Shown: positions 54,363 to 63,616 of the stretch, piece by piece
How positions within the stretch are numbered: the first letter of the stretch is position 1
How the letters are laid out: each line of letters begins with the position of its first letter
Assembly: GCF_007856155.1 (NCBI RefSeq)
Contig: NZ_CP042266.1
Span: 8,082,485 to 8,146,484 of the forward strand
Reading direction: 5' to 3'
DNA: 64,000 nt
Source of the DNA: Streptomyces qinzhouensis
Lineage (GTDB): Bacteria; Actinomycetota; Actinomycetes; Streptomycetales; Streptomycetaceae
Notes under the pieces: model-generated
The model's database searches: none
The model's input: only the letters and a program-made list of their open reading frames with translations
What the model was told of the DNA's origin: nothing
Program-made: the position numbers and the translations under genes

Positions 54363-54775
54363 GTCGTGGAACGGGCCCGGAAGATCGTGGAGAGCTACGA
54401 CCACGCTGCGCCAGGTGATGTACCGCCTGGTCTCCGAGGCAGCGCCACCGCACACGGCGCCGATGTACCGCCGCCTCTCGGCGCAGCCGGCGAAGGCCCG
54501 GCGGGAGGGCCGGTTCCCGGACCTGACCGACACCGTCCGCAAGGTCCACGCCCCGCCGGCCCGGGACGGCGCGGACGCGTTCGTCGCCCGGATGCCCGGC
54601 TGGTTCCGCCTCGACCGAACCCAGGGCCAGGAGTACGCGCTGTACGTCGCGGCGGAGAAGGACGCCCTGCGCCAGCAGCCGGCCGGCTGGCTCGACGAGA
54701 CCGGGATCCCGGTGCTGGTGGTCTGCGGCTTCGGCTCCCCGCCCTACTTTGCCGGAGATTCACGGGGCGGTGTCG
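54363..54775 (+). pseudogene. Frameshifted, 3'-truncated mobile-element-type protein
   Basis: VVERARKIVESYDHA in one frame continues as TLRQVMYRLVSE, KARREGRFPDLTDTVRK and ALYVAAEKDALRQQPAGWLDE in the next, with the shift near 54399. From memory this is an uncharacterised family carried by actinobacterial plasmids and prophages. It breaks off after VVCGFGSPPYF, well short of normal length. Confidence 0.55.
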
Positions 54776-54853
54776 AAACGGGGGCCGCCCGCGCGTCGGT
54801 GGAGTGAGCGGGGTGGCGAACAGCTCCCGCGCACGAGGTCACAGGAGGACCGT

Positions 54854-55300
54854 ATGAGCACTACCGCCCGCCCCGGGACGCCCACCGCCGCGCTGGTGAG
54901 CCGCCGTGTGGTTGTCGGCGCCCCGCCGTCGGTGATCTTCGCGTTGCTCGCCGCACCGGGCGAGCACGCAGCCCTGGACGGCACCGGCGAGATCCAGGGC
55001 GTCGTCGACGGGCCGCAGCGGCTGGAATCCGGCTCGGTGTTCCGGATGCGGATGAAGGGCTACACGACCACCAACACCGTCGTGGAGTTCGAGGACGGCG
55101 CCCTGATCGCATGGCGGCACCGCGGCCGGCATGTGTGGCGGTGGCAGCTGCGGGCGGTCCCCGGAGGGACCGAGGTCACGGAGACGTTCGACTACACCGC
55201 CAAGCGGACCCGGCGACTGGTGGAGCTTGCAGGCTTCCCCCGGCGGGCCGGTACCGCGATCGACAGGACTCTCACCGCACTGCAGGCGCGGTTCGCCTGA
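54854..55300 (+). CDS. SRPBCC (START/Bet v1-like) domain protein
   Basis: This 148-residue protein has VVVGAPPSVIFALLAAPGEHAALDGTG, RMRMKGYTTTNTVVEF and GGTEVTETFDYT, the polyketide-cyclase/dehydrase-type SRPBCC pattern. AGGAGG lies just upstream of the ATG. It precedes an ECF42 module and may belong to the same regulon. Confidence 0.87.
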   Translation: MSTTARPGTPTAALVSRRVVVGAPPSVIFALLAAPGEHAALDGTGEIQGVVDGPQRLESGSVFRMRMKGYTTTNTVVEFEDGALIAWRHRGRHVWRWQLRAVPGGTEVTETFDYTAKRTRRLVELAGFPRRAGTAIDRTLTALQARFA

Positions 55301-55378
55301 GCAACCAGGCCGCCCCGGTAGCCCGGCCCACCGTCCGGACCCCACACCACCGGGTCACCGAGAATCCATGTCCTACGC

Positions 55379-55405
55379 TGTCGAAACCTCGCCCCCTTGC
55401 ACGTC
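55379..55405 (+). promoter_or_regulatory. Candidate ECF42 promoter
   Basis: TGTCGA, 17 nt, then CGTC, about 45 bp before the YCII gene. As I recall, ECF42 sigma factors use a TGTCGA -35 element and a CG(A/T)C-like -10 element in front of the DGPF gene they accompany. Confidence 0.6.
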
Positions 55406-55450
55406 GGACAGGTGAGAGGCAGTACCACCGCCGCAAGGAAACGGAACACC

Positions 55451-55801
55451 ATGCGCTACATCCTGATGTCACACGTCGACGAATCCGCTCTCGCCGGGAT
55501 CGCACCGGAGAAGTTCCAGGCCACGATGGAACGCTTCGTGACCTTCACCCAGGCGCTCGCCGAATCCGGCGTACTCCGCGGGGCCGAGCAGCTCCAGCCC
55601 GCCGACACCGCGACCACGGTACGCAACCGACAGGGCGAGGTCCTGCTCACCGACGGGCCGTACGCCGAGCTGACCGAGTCCTTCGGCGGCTTCTGGATCG
55701 TGGAGGCGACCGACCTGGACACCGCGCTGAAGCACGCGGCGGACTGCCCCGCCGCCGACTTCGGCTCGGTCGAGGTCCGCCCCCTCACCGAGCTGGGCTG
55801 A
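55451..55801 (+). CDS. YCII-related (DGPF-type) protein
   Basis: This 116-residue ferredoxin-like protein begins MRYILMSHVDES and has LLTDGPYAELTESFGGFWIVEA, the DGPF-family core. Such proteins are encoded beside ECF42 sigma factors, as here, with only 3 bp to the sigma start. The biochemical role is unknown. Confidence 0.92.
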   Translation: MRYILMSHVDESALAGIAPEKFQATMERFVTFTQALAESGVLRGAEQLQPADTATTVRNRQGEVLLTDGPYAELTESFGGFWIVEATDLDTALKHAADCPAADFGSVEVRPLTELG

Positions 55802-55804
55802 CAC

Positions 55805-57064
55805 ATGCCGAACCCGGTCGAGGCCGCCCTCGAACAGGTCTACCGGACAGAGTGGCCCACCCTGGTGGCCACGCTCGCCCGCTGGACCGGCGACCTCGAC
55901 CGGGCCGAGGACGCCGCAGCCGAGGCCGTCACCAGAGCCTTCGAAACCTGGCCCCGCGACGGTATCCCCGCCCGCCCGGGCGCCTGGCTGCACACCACCG
56001 CCCGCCGCAGGATCCTCGACCGGCTCCGCCGCGACCGTGTCGCCCTGGACCATCTCGCCACCCTGGCCCACGAACTGCGCGACGAACCCGGAGCCGACAG
56101 CGTCACCGACCCCGACGACCCCTTCGCCGCCGTGCACTGGTCCGACACAGCAGCCGAGGACCTCCTCCGGCTCGTGTTCACCTGCTGCCACCCGGCCCTC
56201 GCCGCATCCGCCCAGGTACCCCTCGCCCTCCGCCTGCTGTGCGGACTGACCGCCACCGAAACCGCCCGGCTGCTGCTCACCACCGAACCGACCGTCGCCC
56301 AACGCCTCGTCCGGGCCAAACGCAAGATCCGCGACGCCGGAATCACGCTGGACATCCCACCCCGCGCCGCCTGGCCGGACCGCCTGGACACCGTACTGAC
56401 CGTCATCAGCCTCGTGTTCACCGAAGGACACACAGCCGCCGAAGGCCCGGCCCTGCTCCGCACCACCCTCTGCGACGAGGCACTGCGCCTGGCCGCACTC
56501 CTGCGCAGACTGCTCCCCGACGAACCCGAAGTCCTCGGACTGTCCGCGCTCCTGCTCCTCACCGACGCACGACGCGACGCCCGCACCGACGGCGACGACC
56601 TGGTCCCGCTCGCCGACCAGGACCGCGCCCGCTGGCGGTGGGACGACATCGGCCACGGACTCCACCTCGCCACCCTGGCCCTGCGCCGCAGCGGGGACCG
56701 CCCTGGCCGCTGGGTGCTGCAGGCCGCCATCGCCGCCCTCCAGATCCAGCCCGCACCGGACCGGGAGGCCATCGTCACCCTCTACGACCGCCTCGCCGAA
56801 CAGACACCGTCCCCGGCGGTCCTCGCCAACCGCGCAGCCGCCATCGCCCTGGCCCGCGGACCCGCCGCGGGCATCGCCGCCCTCGACGGCGTCCAAGCCG
56901 CCCCCGGCGACCACCGGCTGCTCGTGCTCCATGCCGAACTGACCGCCGAACTCGGCCAACGTCCCCAAGCACGACAGCTGATGCACCAGGCGATCCAGGC
57001 CGCCCGCAACGACATCGAACGCCGCCACCTGCACCAACGGCTCAGCACATGGACCGACACCTGA
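55805..57064 (+). CDS. ECF42-family sigma factor with C-terminal TPR-like extension
   Basis: This 419-residue protein has sigma region 2 ([21 protein letters not shown]), region 4 ([30 protein letters not shown]) and a long C-terminal region ([27 protein letters not shown]) typical of ECF42, which works without an anti-sigma factor. It is coupled to the YCII gene. Confidence 0.93.
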   Translation: MPNPVEAALEQVYRTEWPTLVATLARWTGDLDRAEDAAAEAVTRAFETWPRDGIPARPGAWLHTTARRRILDRLRRDRVALDHLATLAHELRDEPGADSVTDPDDPFAAVHWSDTAAEDLLRLVFTCCHPALAASAQVPLALRLLCGLTATETARLLLTTEPTVAQRLVRAKRKIRDAGITLDIPPRAAWPDRLDTVLTVISLVFTEGHTAAEGPALLRTTLCDEALRLAALLRRLLPDEPEVLGLSALLLLTDARRDARTDGDDLVPLADQDRARWRWDDIGHGLHLATLALRRSGDRPGRWVLQAAIAALQIQPAPDREAIVTLYDRLAEQTPSPAVLANRAAAIALARGPAAGIAALDGVQAAPGDHRLLVLHAELTAELGQRPQARQLMHQAIQAARNDIERRHLHQRLSTWTDT

Positions 57065-57146
57065 GTCCAACAGAGGCGGAGCACACCCCCTGCGCCGTTT
57101 CGCAGTCACCGGCCTGAGACTCAGCGGCCCATTCGAAGGCGCCGAA

Positions 57147-57851
57147 TCACCGCGCCGGGGCGAAGGGGGGAGAACGGGTCGACGCCGGTGGCCCCGGGCA
57201 ACGAAACACGCCCGCTACGCCGCGGAACCCGGCCGGCACTCCACGGACGGACCTCAGAACCCGTGCGCCGCCGCAGTCGTCGTCGTCCACACCCCTCACA
57301 CCCCCGCCACGCCTGGTCCGGCGACGCCCGCGCCCACCTCCCCTGTCGACGGCCACCTCCGCCTCATCACCGAGGACCACAACCAGCGCCGCACCTACGA
57401 CGGCCACGGCAACCGCAACGCCCTCACCGCTCGCCCCGGCGCGGGCTGGGACGACCAGGAGACCGAAGAACGCTACGGCCACCCCGCAGTGGAAACCGTC
57501 CAAGGACCAGCCCACCCGGCTCCCGCAGGCCTGCTGAACGAAAGCCTCCCTCGCCAGAGCGTGTCCCGCATCACCCTGAACAGGATGCCGCAGGTCAACA
57601 CTCTTCCTCAGGCCGCCGGCGAACACATAGATGTCACCGAGCGGGTCGGCGCTGAACACTGCCTTGGCCAGATCTAGATCCACACGACCGCTCTCGTCGC
57701 AGACCAAGTCGCCGATGCCATCACTGAGGTTCCGCAGGATCAAAAGCACTTGTTCAGGTACCCCGTCTGGAGACCACTGAGCCTCATCCAGCAGACGCCG
57801 CATCTCTGCGGCCACCCTCCGCTCAGCTTCTCCCCGCCCAGAGCTGTTCAC
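57147..57851 (-). CDS. Hypothetical protein, C-terminal half doubtful
   Basis: From GTG 57851 the first 120 or so residues look natural (ERRVAAEMRRLLDEAQWSPDG, VDLDLAKAVFSADPLGDIYVF). The rest is Val/Gly/Arg-rich and overlaps a rightward frame with credible codons (YDGHGNRNALTARPGAGWDD, about 57390-57480). One of the two is decayed. It starts 28 bp after the membrane-protein gene on the same strand. Confidence 0.35.
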   Translation of the reverse strand: MNSSGRGEAERRVAAEMRRLLDEAQWSPDGVPEQVLLILRNLSDGIGDLVCDESGRVDLDLAKAVFSADPLGDIYVFAGGLRKSVDLRHPVQGDAGHALAREAFVQQACGSRVGWSLDGFHCGVAVAFFGLLVVPARAGASGEGVAVAVAVVGAALVVVLGDEAEVAVDRGGGRGRRRTRRGGGVRGVDDDDCGGARVLRSVRGVPAGFRGVAGVFRCPGPPASTRSPPFAPAR

Positions 57852-57879
57852 CCGACCTGGACCGAGTCCGTCCGTCCCG

Positions 57880-58755
57880 CTACGCGGCGGACGGTGACCG
57901 GGCGTCGTCGGCGAGCCTGATGAGCGCCAGCGCGGAGCGGTACTTCTCGGCGGAGTAGCCCAAGGGCCGGTCACCCGTCCTCTCAGTCTCCTCGTACAGC
58001 TTCCGCTGCGTCTCTGCGTAGGACCGCAGGACGGACCGGGCCCGGCCCGTCGTCACGTCCAGCGCGGCCGCCACCTCGATCCAGGTGGCACCCCACCTCA
58101 TAGCGTCGTCCACGAACCAGGAACGGTCCCGGAAAAGCATGCGGTGAATGCTCTCACCCAGGGCGAGGACCGCGAGCGCGTCGTCCGCGGTGGCGGTCTC
58201 CCCGGGATGGCAGCCGGAAGGCAGGTCCCGGTCCACCAGGCGGTGGTAGTGCGCGAAGTACTTCTCGGCCAGCCACGGCAGCAGGACCCCGTATCCCACG
58301 TCGTCCGGCCTGCGGATCACCCGGGCCCGCCACTCCTCCTGCGAGCGGGGCGAGCCGACGGGGACGGCGGAGGGCCGCGACCGCACCGGTTCCGAGCAGC
58401 CACGTGTCCCACCGGTCCGCGCGCCGGGCGCGGCCGTGTCCGGCGCCGGGACGCCATCACGGTAGGCCCTCCGCGTGCCGGACCAGGCCAGAAGAGCCAC
58501 CACGGCCAGCGCCCCCAGGTGCGCCCCGGCTCCCGCGAGCAGGAACCACCAGGGTGACCCGCCCCGGTCCACCGCGTCGAGGCCGAGCCCCACGGACGCC
58601 ACCAACGCCACGACCAGGCCGATCCACGGCAGCAGGACCATCGCCACCGCCCACGTCCTGACCGGCTGTTCGACGTTGACGCACACCCAGAGCGCGATCA
58701 GGTTGACCAGGAACCCGCACCCCGCGAGGACGGCTACCACGCCCAGGTAGAGCAT
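57880..58755 (-). CDS. Membrane protein with C-terminal soluble domain
   Basis: This 291-residue protein has about three N-terminal transmembrane spans (LYLGVVAVLAGCGFLVNLIALWV, WAVAMVLLPWIGLVVALVA, WFLLAGAGAHLGALAVVALLAW), a disordered linker, and a soluble part ending in a helix-turn-helix-like WIEVAAALDVTTGRARSVLRSY. ATG at 58755 has GGAGGAG upstream. Function unknown. Confidence 0.75.
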   Translation of the reverse strand: MLYLGVVAVLAGCGFLVNLIALWVCVNVEQPVRTWAVAMVLLPWIGLVVALVASVGLGLDAVDRGGSPWWFLLAGAGAHLGALAVVALLAWSGTRRAYRDGVPAPDTAAPGARTGGTRGCSEPVRSRPSAVPVGSPRSQEEWRARVIRRPDDVGYGVLLPWLAEKYFAHYHRLVDRDLPSGCHPGETATADDALAVLALGESIHRMLFRDRSWFVDDAMRWGATWIEVAAALDVTTGRARSVLRSYAETQRKLYEETERTGDRPLGYSAEKYRSALALIRLADDARSPSAA

Positions 58756-58839
58756 CGGCCACTCCTCCGACGCGCAGGAACCACCGCCCGCGTGCTGCAT
58801 GAGTGCGTTCATGGGCTCCCCGCCGTCCGGTCCCCTCGA

Positions 58840-59106
58840 CTACCACCCCGACGGTACGAGGAGTTCGGCGCCCCGCCCTGAGCACTCGCACTCAACCGGA
58901 CCCGGCCCGCTACTCAACCCGCCCGCCCGCGCGCCCCGGGACGGCCAGCGGTGGTGCCAAGCAGCGTGGCCCTCGTTCCACCGCTCCAGGGCCCGGGCCC
59001 GCTCCACCTCGGCGTCCAGACGCTCGATGCGCGTTCCGTCCCCGATACGGACGTCAGCGTGCGACGAAGCAGCGTGGTACCGGTGGCGCCGGCTGACCGT
59101 AACCAT
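58840..59106 (-). CDS. Possible small basic protein of 88 residues
   Basis: The frame MVTVSRRHRYHAASSHADVR and DGTRIERLDAEVERARALER has helical character, but no motif and no clear ribosome site. It could be real or a relic, as the surroundings are decayed. Confidence 0.3.
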   Translation of the reverse strand: MVTVSRRHRYHAASSHADVRIGDGTRIERLDAEVERARALERWNEGHAAWHHRWPSRGARAGGLSSGPGPVECECSGRGAELLVPSGW

Positions 59107-59257
59107 GGTCCGGGCGATCCCCGCCTGGTTCGGCATGGCCATGGCGGTCGACACGAAGGGCCCCGTCCCTGACCCCGCCTCCGCCGGGGCCAGGGAACCT
59201 TCACGGCCGCCTCAACAGCCCACGTCAGACGAAACCCACAGCTCAACGGACGCTTCG

Positions 59258-59533
59258 ACGTGCTGAGGAAGAGAAACACCAACCGCAGGTCATCGAACTG
59301 AACAGCGACGTCGCCCGGACTCCGCCAGCTCTGCACCTTCCATCCGGCCTCGTACGAGACCGCTCGGATGGTCCTCGAAGAGACCGTTGCACCACTCGCA
59401 CACCAGCAGCAGGTTGGGCGCCTCGCTGATCCACCTCGCCCGTGACCCGCCCATCCCCCGGTTGACCCGGTGGCGAATCGTCAGCCGGTCCGGCGAGCCG
59501 CACTACCGGCACAGCACCGCCATCCGCCCGACG
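59258..59533 (-). pseudogene. Decayed HNH endonuclease gene
   Basis: The reverse strand reads LCR-stop-CGSPDRLTIRHRVNRGMGGS and LLLVCEWCNGLFEDHP, the CxxC...H...CxxC layout of phage and plasmid HNH proteins, with TAG at an aromatic position. A frameshift near 59365 then leads into YEAGWKVQSWRSPGDVAVQF. A stop plus a shift make it inactive. Confidence 0.6.
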
Positions 59534-59632
59534 CACTGCCCCGCGGCCCGGACGCCGGGGCACTTCGCCACTCCGACCGCCGGACAGAGCTTCCGGCAAA
59601 CACCCCCTTCCGGAGCACGCCGGGCCCCTACC

Positions 59633-60518
59633 ATGCCCCCCATGACGATCGCTCCGGAGGCGCCTTCGACCGCCCCGTTACGGTTCCTGTCCTTAGAGAT
59701 CACCTCACGCTGCCGGCTCACCTGCCCCTCGCATTGCTACGCCCAGGCCGGGCCCACGGCCGGGCACGGCACGATGACGACGGACAACTGGCTGCGGATC
59801 ATCGACGAAGCCGCAACCCTCGGCACAACGACCCTCCAGCTCATCGGCGGCGAACCCACCCTCCACCCCGACTTCACCCAGCTCGTCCGGCACGCCGTGG
59901 AGGCCGGCCTCCTCGTCAGGATCTATTCGAACCTCGTCCGCGTCCGCGAGCAGCACTGGCAAATCCTCCAGCACCCGAACGTTCAGGTGGCCACCACCGT
60001 CCACAGCGACGATCCGGCCGAGCACGACACGATCACCGCCCGCACCGGCTCCCACACGGCGACCGTCAGCACCATCACCGAAGCCCTGCACCGCGGCCTG
60101 CGCCCCACGGTCGCAGTCATCGACCTGGGACACGGACAGCGAGCCGAGCAGGCCCGCGCCGCGATGACCGCCCTCGGCGTCCCCGACGTCCGCATAGACC
60201 GGGTCCGGGCCGTCGGGAACGCCGCCCACGGTGCTCTGCCGTCGACCGCCGAGCTGTGCGGACGCTGCGGCGACCGGAAGGCCGCCGTCCTTCCCAGCGG
60301 AGACGTCGCGCCTTGCGAGATCGGCCGGTTCCTCACCGCGGGCACCGTGGCCGCAGGCGCCAGCCTGACATCCGTACTGAACAGCACCCGATGGGCCGGA
60401 GATCACCGCGAACGTCCCACACCGCGCGAGCGCGGACCCCTGCCCGCCCGACTGCCGGCCGGCCGCCTCCGACTCCTGCGCCCCCGCCAAGGGCGAACCC
60501 TGCGGCCCGATGGACTGA
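59633..60518 (+). pseudogene. Radical SAM/SPASM protein with a C-terminal frameshift
   Basis: The frame from ATG 59633 encodes a radical SAM barrel with cluster cysteines in CRLTCPSHCYAQAG, GGEPTLHPD and a SPASM start LCGRCGDRKAAV and APCEIGRFLTAG. After STRWA the frame goes wrong. One base less near 60395 restores EITANVPHRASADPCPPDC and DSCAPAKGEPCGPMD, the expected cysteine-rich end, stopping at 60518. This is either a real single-base insertion or a sequencing error in a G/C run. Such enzymes often modify ribosomal peptides. Confidence 0.75.
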
Positions 60519-60577
60519 ACCGCGCCCCCCGATGACCTCACCAGCCTGCCCACATGTTCCTGACCTGAAGGAAGTCC

Positions 60578-60735
60578 TTGACCACGCACTGGACGCCAGC
60601 GGGCTGGGACCACCATGCCGCGCGGATGGCCGACGAGACCGTACGGCCCGAATCCCGCTGGCACGGCCCCCTGGCCACAACACCCCGCCACCTGTTCGTG
60701 CCGCACCAGCTCGCCGGGTACCCGCGAGACACTGC
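60578..60735 (+). pseudogene. N-terminal fragment of a PCMT-like methyltransferase
   Basis: TTG at 60578 with GAAGGA upstream starts HWTPAGWDHHAARMADE and ESRWHGPLATTPRHLFVPHQ, the N-terminus of protein-L-isoaspartate-type methyltransferases found beside radical SAM peptide-modifying genes. It stops matching after about 50 residues and joins an unrelated sequence. Confidence 0.6.
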
Positions 60736-61163
60736 CCCACCCTTCCGGACGGGCCTACTCCACCGCCCAGATCCAGGCACCCCAGCCAGGCGTCGACGTC
60801 ACCGAGTTCAACCCCTCACCCCTCCGCGCCAGCGGCGAGATCATCAGCACGGCCGACGACCTCAACCGCTTCTACAGCGCCCTCCTCGACGGCCGGCTGC
60901 TGCCCCAGGCGCAACTGAAGGAGATGACCACCACCATCTCCGTCGGCGCCGACGCCCACGGGCTGGGCCTCTTCCGCATGACCACCTCCTGCGGGGCCGA
61001 ACTCTGGGGACAGCGCGGCGGCGGCTACGGATTCGAAGCCCTCACGGTCTCCACCCGCGACACCCGCCACCGGATGACCCTGTACTTCAACACCGACCAC
61101 CTCGCGCTCCAGGGCACAGCGGCCAGAGACATCACCGACGCAGAGTTCTGCCGACACCCATGA
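60736..61163 (+). pseudogene. C-terminal fragment of a beta-lactamase-like serine hydrolase
   Basis: VDVTEFNPSPLRASGEIIST, ADDLNRFYSALLDGRLLP and GLGLFRMTTSCGAELWGQRGGG match the C-terminal third of class C beta-lactamase/DD-peptidase proteins. The SxxK and YxN catalytic region is absent. It abuts the PCMT fragment, so a deletion or insertion fused two gene ends. Confidence 0.65.
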
Positions 61164-61462
61164 TCTGGGGCGGCCCCGCCCGCCAAGCGGTCACAAACGT
61201 CCTGCCCACGGGAAGCACAGGACTCCAGAAGAGGCGATGACCGCTTCACACGCAGGATGAGACAGAGGCTCTTGGCTGTTCAAAGACAGGTTCTATGCGC
61301 CGACGGGCAGGGCGCCCGGCCGCCGTCGACCGCAGCCCCGGGCCGCAGGACCACTCCCGGCCCCGGACAGCAGCGCGGCGCGACAGGCGGAACCGGACGC
61401 GCCGACAGCGCAGCAGCCCGCGGTCGTGCTGCCGCGCCGCGCTTCCCGCCGCGCGGGCATAC

Positions 61463-61620
61463 CTATCGTCGCCGGCCGTCCCGGACAGCCAGTTCCTCGG
61501 ACAGGACCAAGTCGATGAAGTCGAAGTAGCCCATCTTGGCCTCGCCGGCCCGCTGTGCGTACTGGGTCAGGGCCCCGGCCGGGTGGAGCAGGCCCAACTT
61601 GGCGGCCGTGCTGCGGATTC
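61463..61620 (-). mobile_element. Remnant of an IS21-type IstB helper ATPase gene
   Basis: The reverse strand encodes AAKLGLLHPAGALTQYAQRA and EAKMGYFDFIDLVLSEELAV before a stop. This is the N-terminal segment of IstB-like ATP-binding proteins. The Walker motifs are missing, so it is only a fragment. Confidence 0.65.
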
Positions 61621-61708
61621 AGACCTCACAGCGGGGCATTTGAGCATCCCGGCGAACGCACGGGTTGCTGCGCATACGCCTGACTGATGGAGATCACCGC
61701 CGCCGCGG

Positions 61709-62095
61709 TCAGGGAGTCGTGCACACCACGAAGGCCCGGATGCCCTCCTGCACGGTATTGGTGTTCCGGACGGTCACCTGCCAGCCCGTAGTGCCCCCAA
61801 AGGAAGCGATGATGAAGGACCGCCCAGTGTCGGCGCCGGCGACGAGACCAACATTAACGCCTCCACCGCCAGTGCTGACCGTGCCTGCGGGACAGGACAC
61901 GGTTGCGTTACCGATCTGCCCCGCGGCCACCGTCACCAGGTCACCGAATGTGCGCTGAAACGGGGCTGCGGCCTTCGAGACGGCCCGGTCCCCCTGCACT
62001 GGTGCGCCGGAGTCGGCGTTCCGGGCGACCGCCACTCCCGCCCCGGCGGTGAGCAACGCGGCGGCCGTCAGGGCGGCGACCTTGATGCGTCTCAT
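61709..62095 (-). CDS. Small secreted protein
   Basis: This 128-residue protein starts MRRIKVAALTAAALLTAGAG, a clear signal peptide. The mature part has two cysteines (VSCPAG and VVCTTP) and Gly-rich strands (STGGGGVNVGLVAG). GGAG lies 7 bp upstream of the ATG. No family is recognised. Confidence 0.75.
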   Translation of the reverse strand: MRRIKVAALTAAALLTAGAGVAVARNADSGAPVQGDRAVSKAAAPFQRTFGDLVTVAAGQIGNATVSCPAGTVSTGGGGVNVGLVAGADTGRSFIIASFGGTTGWQVTVRNTNTVQEGIRAFVVCTTP

Positions 62096-62589
62096 GTCGA
62101 TCTCCATCCGTCCGTGTGTCATATGGGTTCGGCATGCCCCCGCCCCCGTGCGTCATCCGCGATGTCGCTCGTTCGCCGCACGCAGGAACGATCCCCCTCC
62201 GCCGATGGAGGGAAGGGCCCGGAACCCCCTTCCGTGCGATCACTGTCGCGGCGGTACACCGACGCCTCGGGCGACGCGGTCGAGACCGGACAGCGTTTCC
62301 TGCGCCTTCCTCCAGTTCGACTTTGGAACGCAGAGGCCAGGCTGCCGCACCCTGCAGCCCGATCCCTTCCAGGCATTTGCCGACCGTACGGTGACTCGAC
62401 CTCGCCACACACCAGTGGTGGCGCCTGCGCATCCACGCCCGCGGCCGCGACACCGCAGCCGCCCTCGGCGACCACCCCACCAGCCCCGACGGCGCACCCG
62501 CCGAACAGCACCACATCCAGACCCGGCCCCCACGCTCCGGAAACCCGCCACCGCCTCACCGACCACACCGGCACCCAGATCCGCGCCTG
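62096..62589. other. Stretch without a supported gene
   Basis: No frame in these 494 bp gives a convincing protein. It separates the secreted protein gene from a rightward relic frame. Confidence 0.4.
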
Positions 62590-62924
62590 CCGTTCCGGTG
62601 GAGCATCGGCCGCCGCCGGACGGGTACCGCCGCGCGGTCGAGACGCACCCCCAGGCCGTGCCGACGCCCCGGGTGGATCCAGGCATCGCGGCAGCGGTGG
62701 AGCGGCAGACCGCCGAGATGCGGGACCTGTCGCGCCGCGCGTTCCCCGAGCCCGACGCCGTCCCCGACGATGCGCCGGCCCCGAACGAGCAGACCCGTGC
62801 GCAGCGGCGCCGCCAAGCCGCGGCGACCGAGGCCGCCGCGCTGCGCCGGGCCCGCGCCGAGCGAGCTGGGGCGACCGCGCTCTCGGCACCTCAACCCCGA
62901 CAGGCGGCCGGTGAGGTGGCATGA
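62590..62924 (+). pseudogene. C-terminal part of an unidentified protein
   Basis: The frame VEHRPPPDGYRRAVETHPQA, RQTAEMRDLSRRAFPEPDA and RAQRRRQAAATEAAALRRAR has real coding character and ends at 62924, but no start or N-terminal domain precedes it. It faintly recalls the tail of DUF721 (DciA-like) proteins. I cannot confirm this. Confidence 0.3.
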
Positions 62925-63022
62925 GCCGTGTCGTCCGCGGGGGTGAATCTCGGTCCGGACCCGCACCGCCGTGCGGCCGGGCGGCAGTACGGTGGGCGGC
63001 CGACGAGGGAAGGCGCAGCGCC

Positions 63023-63322
63023 ATGGATGAGAAAAGGAGCTGGAGCACGCTCATCGAGGGACGGGAGGTGCGGATCCCGGCGACGATCGACGGTGTCCGC
63101 CAGGCCCTCGCCTACGATCCTGAGCTGCTGACGGAGTTCGAGCGGGAACTGGGCGGCACCCCGGCCCTGGAACTCCCGGCATTCCTTGCGGCGTACGCCC
63201 TGCCCCGGAAGGCATGGGACGAGATCGACGCGACCATCGAGCGGCTGCGCGCCGGGGACTTCTCCGGCTGCACCCCGCTGGAGGACCTGGACGACGCGGT
63301 CGCCGGACCGGAAGCCCGGTGA
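63023..63322 (+). CDS. Antitoxin-like partner of a RelE-type toxin
   Basis: This 99-residue acidic protein begins MDEKRSWSTLIEGREVRIPA and ends DLDDAVAGPEAR. Its gene overlaps the toxin start (GTGA), the usual coupling of toxin-antitoxin pairs. No known antitoxin fold is obvious, so the name rests on context. Confidence 0.6.
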   Translation: MDEKRSWSTLIEGREVRIPATIDGVRQALAYDPELLTEFERELGGTPALELPAFLAAYALPRKAWDEIDATIERLRAGDFSGCTPLEDLDDAVAGPEAR

Positions 63323-63567
63323 GCCGCTACCGAATCCAGTTCTCCGACCAAGCCCTCGCCCAGCGCCGGTCGATGGACGCGCAGGCCCGTGCCGCAGTTG
63401 ACGACGGTATGCGGCGGCTCGCCACTGACCCGTACGGGCAGGGCTCCATCCCCGCCCCGCGCAGCCAGAGCAAGGACCGCCGGATGCTCACCCCGCCGAA
63501 GGCGATCGTCATCTACTGGGTCCATGCCGACGTCCTGGTCATCACCGCCGTCGATATCGCCCACTGA
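63319..63567 (+). CDS. RelE/ParE-superfamily toxin-like protein
   Basis: This 82-residue protein has VSRYRIQFSDQALAQRRSMD, the GMRRLATDPYG helix-loop and a final beta-strand IVIYWVHADVLVITAVDIAH, the RelE/ParE layout of small mRNA interferases or gyrase poisons. GTG at 63319 overlaps the antitoxin stop. Confidence 0.72.
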   Translation: MSRYRIQFSDQALAQRRSMDAQARAAVDDGMRRLATDPYGQGSIPAPRSQSKDRRMLTPPKAIVIYWVHADVLVITAVDIAH

Positions 63568-63616
63568 ACACCGCTGCGGACGCGCGGGGCCGGCTGTTCG
63601 AGCGGGTACGGGCGGC

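Noticed and set aside
55469..57109. Leftward 546-codon frame opposite the ECF42 module
   Set aside because: Gly/Val-rich antisense frame; the sense strand has complete sigma-factor and YCII motifs.
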